DNA of 45,015 bases from Halorubrum sp. (GTDB lineage: Archaea; Halobacteriota; Halobacteria; Halobacteriales; Haloferacaceae), in the NCBI GenBank assembly GCA_003554605.1, contig PWGU01000070.1:1-45015 (forward strand), in the 5' to 3' direction. Below the pieces are notes generated by a model. The model did not search any database. It was not told where the DNA came from and was given only the letters and a program-made list of their open reading frames with translations. Position numbers and translations under genes: made by a program. Positions 24,911 through 31,823 of the stretch are shown in pieces (position 1 is the first letter of the stretch; each line of letters starts with the position of its first letter).

Positions 24911-26317
24911 ATGGGTGAACAATTCCGTATCGAGGAGGACAGTCTCGGCGAGATGCAGGTTCCCGTGGACGCCTACTGGGGCGCACAGACCCAGCGGGCC
25001 GTGGAGAACTTCCCCATCTCCGGGGTCACGTTCGGCCGACGGTTTATCCGGGCGCTCGGCGTCGTGAAGAAGGGAGCCGCGCAGGCGAACCGGGACCTCG
25101 GGTTGGTCGCCGAGGAGACGGCCGACGCGATCGTCGCCGCCGCCGACGAGGTGATCGCCGGTGAGCACGACGAGCAGTTCCCGGTCGACGTCTTCCAGAC
25201 GGGCTCAGGCACCTCCTCGAACATGAACGCCAACGAGGTGATCGCCAACCGCGCCGCGGAGGTCGCCGGCGCGGAGATCGGCGATCGGGTCGTCCACCCG
25301 AACGACCACGTCAACTACGGTCAGTCCTCGAACGACGTGATCCCGACCGCGATGCACGTCGCGGCCCTGGAGGCCGTCGAGAAGGACCTCATGCCGGCGC
25401 TCGAATCGCTCCACGCCGAGTTGGAGGCGAAGGAGGCCGAGTTCGACGGCGTCGTCAAGACCGGCCGCACCCACCTGCAGGACGCCACCCCCGTCCGGCT
25501 GGGCCAGGAGTTCGGCGGCTATCGGACCCAAGTTCAAAAGGGGATCGAGCGCGTGAGCGCCGCCCGTGATCAGCTCCGTGAGTTGGCCCTCGGCGGCACC
25601 GCGGTCGGGACCGGGCTCAACACGCACCCGGAGTTCCCGGCGCTCGCGGCGGAGTACATCAGCGAAGAGACGGGAACGACGTTCCGCGAGGCTGACGACC
25701 ACTTCGAGGCGCAGGCCGCCCACGACGCGATGGGCGACGCCCACGGGGCGCTTCGAACCGTCGCGGGCAGCCTCAACAAGATCGCGAACGACCTGCGGCT
25801 GCTCGCCTCCGGTCCCCGCAACGGGCTCGGCGAGATCGAACAGCCCGAAAACCAGCCCGGCTCCTCGATCATGCCCGGGAAGATCAATCCGGTCGTCGCG
25901 GAGGCGGTGAATCAGGTCCACACCCAAGTGGTCGGCAACGACGCCGCCGTCTCCGCGGGTGCCGCGCGCGGCGAACTCGATTTAAACCTCTACAAGCCGG
26001 TCATCGCCCACAACTTCCTCCAGAGCGCCGAACTGCTATCGAACGCCGCCGAGACGTTCGGCGAGCGCTTCGTCGCGAAGCTCGAAGCCAACGAGGAACA
26101 CTGCGCCGAGCAGGTCGAAAACTCGATGGCGCTCGCCACCGCACTCAATCCCGCGATCGGGTACGACGCCGCCTCGACGGTCGCCAAACAGGCGTTAAAG
26201 GAAGGTAAGACCGTGCGTCAGGTCGCGATCGAGGAGGGCTACCTCACCGAGGCGGAGGCCGACGAGGTGCTCGATCCGGCCGCGATGACCAACCGGGTCA
26301 TCCTCGGCGACGACTAA
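24911..26317 (+). CDS. fumC: Class II fumarate hydratase
   Basis: A 468-residue TCA-cycle enzyme that interconverts fumarate and malate without an iron-sulfur cluster. Family motifs are in order: GAQTQRAVENFPISG near the start, GSGTSSNMNANEVIANRA, HPNDHVNYGQSSNDVIPTA, TGRTHLQDATPVRLGQE, and the superfamily signature GSSIMPGKINPV with its catalytic Ser loop. The ATG at 24911 is chosen because it matches the family N-terminus (MGEQFRIEEDSLGEMQVP) and has a TATA-like element 28 nt upstream; an in-frame upstream ATG would add 20 residues not seen in the family. It converges on the acyl-CoA synthetase gene. Confidence 0.95.
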   Translation: MGEQFRIEEDSLGEMQVPVDAYWGAQTQRAVENFPISGVTFGRRFIRALGVVKKGAAQANRDLGLVAEETADAIVAAADEVIAGEHDEQFPVDVFQTGSGTSSNMNANEVIANRAAEVAGAEIGDRVVHPNDHVNYGQSSNDVIPTAMHVAALEAVEKDLMPALESLHAELEAKEAEFDGVVKTGRTHLQDATPVRLGQEFGGYRTQVQKGIERVSAARDQLRELALGGTAVGTGLNTHPEFPALAAEYISEETGTTFREADDHFEAQAAHDAMGDAHGALRTVAGSLNKIANDLRLLASGPRNGLGEIEQPENQPGSSIMPGKINPVVAEAVNQVHTQVVGNDAAVSAGAARGELDLNLYKPVIAHNFLQSAELLSNAAETFGERFVAKLEANEEHCAEQVENSMALATALNPAIGYDAASTVAKQALKEGKTVRQVAIEEGYLTEAEADEVLDPAAMTNRVILGDD

Positions 26318-26338
26318 GCTGGATGCTTCGGGGAGCGC

Positions 26339-26385
26339 TGATCAAGGGACGTCGGTGACGATTGACCAAGGGACGTCGATGGCGA
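26339..26385 (+). repeat. Two-unit 24-bp tandem repeat
   Basis: A unit containing CAAGGGACGTCG occurs at 26339 and again at 26363, with three differences over 23 bases. It lies in the convergent gap between fumC and the acyl-CoA synthetase gene. No function is evident. Confidence 0.6.
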
Positions 26386-26428
26386 CTCCGTCGGATGCTG
26401 TGGCCGCGGGCACGTCGGCCCGCTCGCC

Positions 26429-28465
26429 TCACTCCTCCTGATAGATGAGGTTGATCTCGTCGCCGAAGCGGTCGAGGATGTTCCGCCGCTTCTTTTTCAT
26501 CGTCGGCGTGAGCAGGTCGTTCTCCTCGGAGAACTCCTCGGGAACTAACCGGAACCGTTTGATCTGCTCGTGGGACTCGAACGCCTCGTTTACCGCGTCG
26601 ACTTCCGTCTGGATGCGCCCGTGAACCCGGTCGTCGCGGCAGATCGCCGCCGGTTCCTCGGGGAGGTCGATCCCCTCCGCGGCCGCCCACGATCGAACCC
26701 GATCGAAATTCGGGACGAAAAGCGCCGAGACGAACTTCCGGCCGTCCCCGAGCACGACGCACTGCTCGACGAACTCGTTGGCCGCGAAGCGGTCCTCTAT
26801 CGGGCCGGGCGCGACGTTCTTGCCCGTCGAGAGCACGAGGAGCTGTTTCGCCCGCTCGCGGAAACTGATGTAGCCGTCGGGGCGAAGTTGGACGATGTCG
26901 CCGGTTCGGAACCACGGCGCGTCCGGGTCGCCGTCGCGGTCCCCGGGTGGCGTCCCCGCGATCACGGCCGCCTCGTCGAGTTCGTCCGCCTCGATGAACG
27001 CTTCGGCGGTGGCGTCCGGGCGGTTCCAGTACCCCTCGCTGACCTGTGGGCCACGGACGAGCAGTTCGCCGACCGACCCCGGGACCGTCGCATCGTCGGG
27101 ACCCGAGATCGACGTATCGATCGCGATCTCCGTATCGACCACCGGCGGGCCGATCGTGCCGACCTTCGGCGCTTCCGGGGGGTTGACCGCGATCACCGGC
27201 GAGGTCTCCGTGAGACCGTATCCCTCCAATATCGGCAGCTCCATCGCGTGATAGAGCGCACAGAGTTCGGCCGACAGCGACCCTCCGCCGGAGATGAAAA
27301 ACTCGATCTCGCCGCCGATCGCCTCCCGGACCGACGAGAAGACGAGCCGGTCGGCGACGGAGCGTTTGAGATCGAGGAGGAACCCCGGATCCTCGGCCTC
27401 GTGATGTGTTTTTCCGACGTCGACGGCCCACTCGAAGATCCGCTGTTTCACCGGCGACTCGCTCGCCTGTTCGCGGATCGCGTCGTAGAGCTTCTCGTAG
27501 ACGCGCGGGACGCTGGTCGTCGTCGTCGGCCGGACGAGCCCGAAATCCTCCCGAAGCGTGTCGGGGCTCTCGGCGTAGCCGACGGTCGCGCCGGCGGCGA
27601 ACATCATGTAGTGGCCGGCGAGCCGCTCGAAGACGTGCGCGAGCGGGAGGAACGAGAGCGTCGTCGACTCCGCGGAGACGCCAGGAACGTCGGGGTCGCG
27701 GTCGGGTCGGTCGGCGAACCGTTTATAACATTGGTTGAGGTTCTCACGGAAGTTCGCGTGGGTGAGCTGGACGCCCTTCGGCTGGCCGGTCGTCCCGGAG
27801 GTGTAGATGAGGCTCGCGAGGTCCTCAACGTCGGTCGCCTCGAGCCAGGACTCGTAGGCGTCGGGGTCGAAGGCCGCCGCACCCAGTTCGTGGAGTTCTC
27901 CGAGCGTGTGGACTGCGGGCCGATCCTCACGATTCTCACTGTCGCTCTCGGCCACCGAGTCCATCGTGACGACCGCGCTGAGGTCGTGGTCGAGGTCGGG
28001 AGCCACCGCGAGCACCTCATCACGGAGCGCCTCGTTCTCGGCGACGACGACGGTCGCCTCCGGGTCGGCGAGGAGGTACTGAAGCTGTCGCGGCGAGGAG
28101 GAGGGGTAGACCGTGGTGACAACGGCACCGGCGGCGAGCGCGGCGAAGTCGGCGTGGGCCCACTCCATCCGGGTGTGTGCGTAGATGGCGACGCGCGTGC
28201 CGGATTCGACGCCGAGTTCTCGGAAGCCGGCGGCGAGGTTCCGAACGATAGCCCGCATCTCCGCGTAGGTCAGGTCGGCGTAGTCGCCCTCGGGGGCGGG
28301 CTCGACGACGCCCTCGGCCGTGAGGGACCGCTCGTAGATCCCACCTTTATATCGTTGGGCGATCCGGTCGGCGTTCCGATCCGCCGTCCGCTCGAACGTC
28401 CGCGCAAGCGTCTCGCTGGCGACGACGTCGTCGGTAAAGTCACGTTCGGCCGATTCCCAGTCCAT
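26429..28465 (-). CDS. Long-chain acyl-CoA synthetase (AMP-forming)
   Basis: A 678-residue member of the ANL adenylating family that activates fatty acids to acyl-CoA with ATP. Motifs include the P-loop-like IYTSGTTGQPKGV, the LEGYGLTETSPVIAVNPP substrate region, WFRTGDIVQLRPDGYISFRERAKQL (A7-A8) and the C-terminal PTMKKKR with the catalytic Lys. The open frame extends upstream to 28612, but I place the start at 28465. MDWESAERDFTDDVV matches related proteins, and TTTAT (28491-28495, minus strand) lies about 29 nt upstream; ATGs at 28477 and 28492 are alternatives. Together with etfBA-fixC it suits fatty-acid degradation, although no beta-oxidation enzymes are adjacent. Confidence 0.92.
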   Translation of the reverse strand: MDWESAERDFTDDVVASETLARTFERTADRNADRIAQRYKGGIYERSLTAEGVVEPAPEGDYADLTYAEMRAIVRNLAAGFRELGVESGTRVAIYAHTRMEWAHADFAALAAGAVVTTVYPSSSPRQLQYLLADPEATVVVAENEALRDEVLAVAPDLDHDLSAVVTMDSVAESDSENREDRPAVHTLGELHELGAAAFDPDAYESWLEATDVEDLASLIYTSGTTGQPKGVQLTHANFRENLNQCYKRFADRPDRDPDVPGVSAESTTLSFLPLAHVFERLAGHYMMFAAGATVGYAESPDTLREDFGLVRPTTTTSVPRVYEKLYDAIREQASESPVKQRIFEWAVDVGKTHHEAEDPGFLLDLKRSVADRLVFSSVREAIGGEIEFFISGGGSLSAELCALYHAMELPILEGYGLTETSPVIAVNPPEAPKVGTIGPPVVDTEIAIDTSISGPDDATVPGSVGELLVRGPQVSEGYWNRPDATAEAFIEADELDEAAVIAGTPPGDRDGDPDAPWFRTGDIVQLRPDGYISFRERAKQLLVLSTGKNVAPGPIEDRFAANEFVEQCVVLGDGRKFVSALFVPNFDRVRSWAAAEGIDLPEEPAAICRDDRVHGRIQTEVDAVNEAFESHEQIKRFRLVPEEFSEENDLLTPTMKKKRRNILDRFGDEINLIYQEE

Positions 28466-28489
28466 ATCACCCTCCATTCTACGTATCCT

Positions 28490-28497
28490 CATAAACG
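28490..28497 (-). promoter_or_regulatory. TATA element of the acyl-CoA synthetase gene
   Basis: On the minus strand CGTTTATG is centred about 29 nt before the preferred ATG at 28465. Confidence 0.55.
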
Positions 28498-28663
28498 ATC
28501 GGGTGGTTGTTTGTTTGTGCGTTGTTTCGCGTTTATTCGGCGGGCCGCTGGGGGCGTTCCGTCGCTTCCGCTCCGTGAACGGCGGCTCACGACCGAAGAG
28601 ACGTGTGTCCACACGACGCCATTGAACTCATAGTCCCTGCTCAACGGTAACAACCGACGCCTG

Positions 28664-28730
28664 CGATCGGCGACAGCGACCCCCAACAGCGATCGGCGGC
28701 AGCGACCCCCGACAGTGATCGGCGGCAGCA
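28664..28730 (+). repeat. 26-bp tandem repeat, about 2.6 units
   Basis: Units start at 28664, 28690 and 28716. The first two differ at two positions (a CGATCGGCG start and a GACCCCC centre are shared). The third is degenerate after about 15 bases. It lies 44 bp upstream of structured element copy 1. Confidence 0.75.
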
Positions 28731-28773
28731 GCCGATGCCGGCAACTACCGTAGTGACCGACGGAACCACCGGA

Positions 28774-28888
28774 GGCCTCAGTCCTCCCCAGCCTCAGCCG
28801 GAGGGGCCGCCGGACTGCTCGGCGGCCCCTCCGGCCTCCCTCGCGCTCGGCTCACGCCTTTATAAAGGCGCTCGCCGGAGCGCGCCGA
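28774..28888 (+). repeat. Structured intergenic element, copy 1
   Basis: A 115-bp element with conserved blocks separated by hairpins. Block a (28774-28795) includes CCTCCCCAGCCTC. A perfect 15-bp stem follows (28797-28811 with 28821-28835, 9-nt loop). Block b is CTCCCTCGCGCTCGG (28836-28850). A 16-nt palindrome (28855-28870) gives a second hairpin with a TATA loop. Block c (28867-28888) contains a third possible stem GCGCTC/GAGCGC (28868-28883), which competes with the second. Blocks a, b and c match copy 2 (36035-36137, minus strand) at 21/22, 15/15 and 21/22 positions. The stem arms differ in sequence but pair perfectly in both. Whether it works as RNA or as a DNA hairpin is unknown. Confidence 0.85.
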
Positions 28889-28950
28889 TCGCTTCCGGCG
28901 AGTCACGGTCGCGTTTCCCACTCCGCTCACGGTCCTCGTCGCCCATGGGT

Positions 28951-28970
28951 GAATTAAAAAGTTGAATTAT
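28951..28970 (+). promoter_or_regulatory. Promoter-like AT-rich stretch before the 50-aa membrane protein
   Basis: GAATTAAAAAG and TTGAATTATG are the only AT-rich sequences between structured element copy 1 and the ATG at 29015. A TATA box here would give a leader of roughly 20-30 nt. Confidence 0.45.
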
Positions 28971-29014
28971 GAAGCGCGAGGCTCTGGACGGCTTCCGGTG
29001 TAAGTGAAGTTGTC

Positions 29015-29167
29015 ATGAGCTTCGCCTCTCACACGACGGATGAGGTCTCCGATGAGCAGTTCGGCCGCGAGCTAAAGGTGATCGGTCCGATCTGGATCAC
29101 GCTGTTTTTCGTCTGGACCTACCTCCTCTTGAACTACGGCCATCTCGCGGCCGGGCTCATCGGCTGA
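29015..29167 (+). CDS. Small single-span membrane protein (50 aa)
   Basis: This short frame reads MSFASHTTDEVSDEQFGREL, then one long hydrophobic segment (about residues 23-48, IGPIWITLFFVWTYLLLNYG and beyond) up to the stop. The polar, acidic N-terminus and single membrane helix suggest a small inner-membrane protein, with the N-terminal 20 residues probably cytoplasmic. No function is assignable. Support comes from an AT-rich promoter-like stretch 45-65 nt upstream, codon usage like that of neighbouring genes, and the coherent membrane helix; it is too short for standard length cut-offs. It lies 126 bp after structured element copy 1, on the same strand. Confidence 0.7.
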   Translation: MSFASHTTDEVSDEQFGRELKVIGPIWITLFFVWTYLLLNYGHLAAGLIG

Positions 29168-29213
29168 GCGAACGGGCCCCGGGATAACGTCACGTCGTCG
29201 ACCCCTTCCGAGC

Positions 29214-29220
29214 CTTTTAG
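29214..29220 (+). promoter_or_regulatory. TATA element of the helicase gene
   Basis: CTTTTAG is centred 28 nt before the GTG at 29245, favouring that start over the in-frame GTG at 29239. Confidence 0.55.
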
Positions 29221-29244
29221 GCCGATCCCGCGACAGGGGTGGGT

Positions 29245-31146
29245 GTGGACCCCGATCGGATCCCCACGGAGTTTCCGGCCCCGAGCTTCCGCGGCGCACA
29301 GGAGCGGGCGCTCGCGGACATCCGGGACGCCTTCGCCGCCGGCAACCGGGTCGTGCTCGTGCGCGCGCCAACCGGCAGCGGGAAGTCGTTGCTCGCGCGG
29401 TCGGTGATGGGCGCGGCCCGCGAGATTGCCGATGCCGCCCCGAGCGAGGCGACCGGCGCGTACTACACCCCCCCACAGGTCTCCCAACTCGACGACGTCG
29501 CGACCGACGACCTCCTCGACGATTTTAACGTGATCCGCGGGAAATCGAACTATAACTGTATCCTCCCCGGCGAGCACGACACGCCCGTCAACCGCGCACC
29601 CTGCGTCCGCCAGCGCGGCTTCGACTGTTCGGTTCGGCACCGCTGTCCGTACTTTTCGGACCGTGCGATCGCCTCCTCGCGACGGTTCGCGGCGATGACG
29701 CTCGCGTACTTCATGCAGACCGCGGGCTCGGAGGTGTTCCGCAAACGCGACGTGGTCGTGATCGACGAGGCCCACGGGCTCGCGGAGTGGGCGGAGATGT
29801 ACGCGACCATCGAACTCCGTCCCGACCGGGTGCCCGTGTGGGACGACGTAGGCGTGCCCGACGTCGAGCGCGACGCGGCCGCCGACGAGGACGCCCTCGA
29901 CCGGACCGCACGGTTCGTCGAGACCCTCCGCGACGTCGCAAAGCGCGCGAAGGACGACCTCGTCGGCCGCCCGGAGTTGAGCCGCGAGGAAGTCGCCCGG
30001 CGGGACCGGCTCCAGGAGCTGATCGGCGAACTGGGCTGGTTCCTTGAGGACTACCGCGATCACGAATCGCCGACGACGTGGGTCGTCGACCAGCCGGACG
30101 GCGAGGGCGGCGCGATCACGATCAAGCCGCTCGATCCGGCACGCTACCTCAAACACACCGTCTGGAGCCGGGGGAACCGGTTCGCGTTGCTGTCGGCGAC
30201 CATCCTCTCGAAGGAGGCGTTCTGTCGCGGCGTCGGGTTGGACCCCGGGAGCGTCGCGCTCGTCGACGTCGAACACACCTTCCCGCTCGAACACCGCCGG
30301 CTCTACGACGTAACACAGGGGTCGATGACCTACGAGCACCGCGACGAGACGATCCCGCGGATCGCCCGGCTCATCGTCCAGCTCATGGCGGAACACCCCG
30401 ACGAGAAAGGCCTCATCCACGCGCACTCGTATGCGATCGCCGGTCGACTCGTGGAGAAACTCGTCGAGTTCGGCGTGGCCGCGCGGGTTCGGCGACACAC
30501 CAGAGAGAACCGCGACGCGGAGTTGGAGGCGTGGAAGGCGAGCCCCGACCCCGAGGTCTTCGTCTCGGTGAAAATGGAGGAGGCGCTCGATTTAAAGGGC
30601 GACCTGTGCCGCTGGCAGGTGATCTGTAAAGCGCCGTATCTGAATACGAACGACTCGCGGGTCGCTCGACGCCTCGAGGAGGGCCAATGGTCGTGGTATC
30701 ACCGCGCGGCGCTTCGCACGGTCATTCAGGCGTGTGGGCGGGTCGTGCGCGCGCCCGATGACTACGGCGCGACCTACCTCGCGGACGACTCCCTGCTCGA
30801 CCTGTTCGACCGCGCCGCGGCGGACACCCCGCCGTGGTTCCGCGAGCAGGTCGAGGCGATGACTGCCCCCGAACTACCGGCGTTCGACCCGGCCGCCGCG
30901 CTCGCGGGCATCGACGCGACGCCGTCCGGTCCGGGGCGCGGTTCCCGGCGCACTCGCGGGAAGACGGCCGGTTCCGGTGGACGCTCCGGAACGGGGGCCG
31001 CGGCGGAGGGCACCGGGGGAGGAGCGTCCCGGAGCCACACCACCGGATCGGCCGACAACACCGGTGGTACCACCCGAACACGCACCGAGGAGGACGCGGA
31101 GCGCCGACGAAACCATCCCCTCTCGGACGTGTGGGGGGACGGCTGA
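29245..31146 (+). CDS. XPD/DinG-type superfamily 2 DNA helicase with Fe-S cluster Cys residues
   Basis: A 633-residue ATP-dependent helicase of the Rad3/XPD/DinG type, probably 5'-3' and acting in DNA repair or recombination. It has Walker A (GSGKS, residues 44-48), a DEAH box (174-177), and motif VI in QACGRVVRAPDDYG. Between motifs Ia and II lie four Cys (105, 120, 128, 134) at the position of the [4Fe-4S] cluster in XPD. The last 110 residues are Gly/Thr/Arg-rich and likely disordered. GTG is the start; codons at 29239 and 29245 are both possible and the second fits the TATA spacing. It converges with a tiny membrane-protein gene on the other strand. Confidence 0.9.
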   Translation: MDPDRIPTEFPAPSFRGAQERALADIRDAFAAGNRVVLVRAPTGSGKSLLARSVMGAAREIADAAPSEATGAYYTPPQVSQLDDVATDDLLDDFNVIRGKSNYNCILPGEHDTPVNRAPCVRQRGFDCSVRHRCPYFSDRAIASSRRFAAMTLAYFMQTAGSEVFRKRDVVVIDEAHGLAEWAEMYATIELRPDRVPVWDDVGVPDVERDAAADEDALDRTARFVETLRDVAKRAKDDLVGRPELSREEVARRDRLQELIGELGWFLEDYRDHESPTTWVVDQPDGEGGAITIKPLDPARYLKHTVWSRGNRFALLSATILSKEAFCRGVGLDPGSVALVDVEHTFPLEHRRLYDVTQGSMTYEHRDETIPRIARLIVQLMAEHPDEKGLIHAHSYAIAGRLVEKLVEFGVAARVRRHTRENRDAELEAWKASPDPEVFVSVKMEEALDLKGDLCRWQVICKAPYLNTNDSRVARRLEEGQWSWYHRAALRTVIQACGRVVRAPDDYGATYLADDSLLDLFDRAAADTPPWFREQVEAMTAPELPAFDPAAALAGIDATPSGPGRGSRRTRGKTAGSGGRSGTGAAAEGTGGGASRSHTTGSADNTGGTTRTRTEEDAERRRNHPLSDVWGDG

Positions 31147-31231
31147 GTGCGGCCACGCGGATGGGCGCGCTGAGAAGGACGGTCGCGCCGCTCACGGGAA
31201 CGGGACAGTCCGCGTGGGTGGAGTCTTCACC

Positions 31232-31315
31232 CTACAGAAGGGTCACTCCCCACGCGATCATGGAGGACACCATGATGAACGCGAAGAACAGCGCGATGAA
31301 CTGTTGTCTGTTCAT
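31232..31315 (-). CDS. Very small membrane protein (27 aa)
   Basis: On the minus strand an ATG at 31315 opens a 27-codon frame beginning MNRQQFIALFFAFIMVSS and ending WGVTLL. After four polar residues it is a single hydrophobic helix. A TATA-like GGAATTAT (31341-31348, minus strand) is centred about 29 nt upstream, which is the leaderless spacing seen across this window. That promoter match is the main reason for calling so short a gene. Its function is unknown; proteins of this size often modulate membrane complexes. It ends 85 bp from the convergent helicase stop. Confidence 0.6.
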   Translation of the reverse strand: MNRQQFIALFFAFIMVSSMIAWGVTLL

Positions 31316-31340
31316 ATCCGACAATGAGCCGTCAAGGGAC

Positions 31341-31348
31341 ATAATTCC
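31341..31348 (-). promoter_or_regulatory. TATA element of the 27-aa membrane protein gene
   Basis: GGAATTAT on the minus strand, about 29 nt before the ATG at 31315. Confidence 0.5.
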
Positions 31349-31446
31349 ACCGAGCCGCGGTGAATGGCATTATATCAACCGACCGAGAAGCCGAGATACA
31401 TAATACCATATAAGGTGTATCATGGCCCTCTAACAATTAGTAACCT

Positions 31447-31474
31447 TCATAATCTTTCGCTTCAGAGGAGGGGG
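31447..31474 (+). promoter_or_regulatory. TATA and purine-rich run before the UPF0175-like gene
   Basis: TTCATAATC (31447-31455) is centred about 25 nt before the ATG at 31476. GAGGAGGGGG directly before the start could also act as a ribosome-binding site. Confidence 0.5.
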
Positions 31475-31475
31475 T

Positions 31476-31667
31476 ATGGCAACGAACGGGCTGTCGAGTG
31501 CGCTGACGCTGTACGGTGCGCGAACGCTCACACTGTCGCAAGCGGCCAAGCAGGCCGGCCTCAGCGAGGCCGAATTCATCGACCAACTCCAGCGCCGCGG
31601 GATCGAGGTAACGGAGTCCGAGCGGGTCGCCGCGCGCGAAGCCGACCAGACCGTCCGGGCGGACTGA
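31476..31667 (+). CDS. UPF0175-like small helical protein
   Basis: A 63-residue protein. Its core, LTLYGARTLTLSQAAKQAGL followed by SEAEFIDQLQRRGIEV, follows the UPF0175 pattern (short helix, an A-A-x-x-A-G-L/V turn, then a helix and a G-I-x end) found in small putative antitoxins and DNA-binding proteins. No toxin-like PIN or RelE frame lies beside it, so any toxin partner is elsewhere or absent. The start is supported by a TATA-like element 25 nt upstream and a purine-rich run. It converges on the NMD3 gene, with a strong hairpin between them. Confidence 0.72.
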   Translation: MATNGLSSALTLYGARTLTLSQAAKQAGLSEAEFIDQLQRRGIEVTESERVAAREADQTVRAD

Positions 31668-31699
31668 CGGGACCACCGGGAAGCGACGGGCATCGACCG

Positions 31700-31742
31700 C
31701 CGCCCGCCGGATGCCGGGCAATGCCGGGCATCCGGCGGGCGG
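31700..31742. terminator. Strong 16-bp hairpin in a convergent gap
   Basis: A perfect 16-bp inverted repeat (31700-31715 with 31727-31742, 11-nt loop) between the + strand UPF0175-like gene and the - strand NMD3 gene. ATGCCGGGCA occurs twice in its centre. It could slow or stop polymerase from both sides, although archaeal termination mainly needs U-tracts and none is adjacent. A protein-binding site is an alternative. Confidence 0.55.
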
Positions 31743-31823
31743 AACATACCTGTTATCTCGACATATACGTCTACTCGAAGGGTTGCGTGCTGCACGGGCC
31801 GTCCGCCTGTTCGGTATCCGTAC

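Larger units (their letters stand above)
28466..29014. other. Long intergenic region with tandem repeats and a structured element
   Basis: About 550 bp between divergent genes. It contains the acyl-CoA synthetase promoter (minus strand), a 26-bp tandem repeat (28664-28730), copy 1 of the structured repeat (28774-28888), and an AT-rich promoter-like stretch (28951-28970) for the small membrane protein gene. A 12-codon frame at 28969-29007 is probably not transcribed from its ATG. Confidence 0.6.

Noticed and set aside
26570-28633. 687-aa open frame on + opposite the acyl-CoA synthetase gene
   Set aside because: Long antisense frames are common in GC-rich haloarchaeal DNA. The minus strand encodes a complete, motif-rich enzyme, and this frame has Arg/Asp/Val-rich shadow composition.
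28969-29007. 12-codon upstream frame before the 50-aa membrane protein
   Set aside because: Its ATG lies within or before the likely promoter, so it would not be transcribed.
29134-30498. 454-aa open frame on the minus strand opposite the helicase
   Set aside because: Shadow of the helicase gene; no recognisable domains and typical antisense composition.
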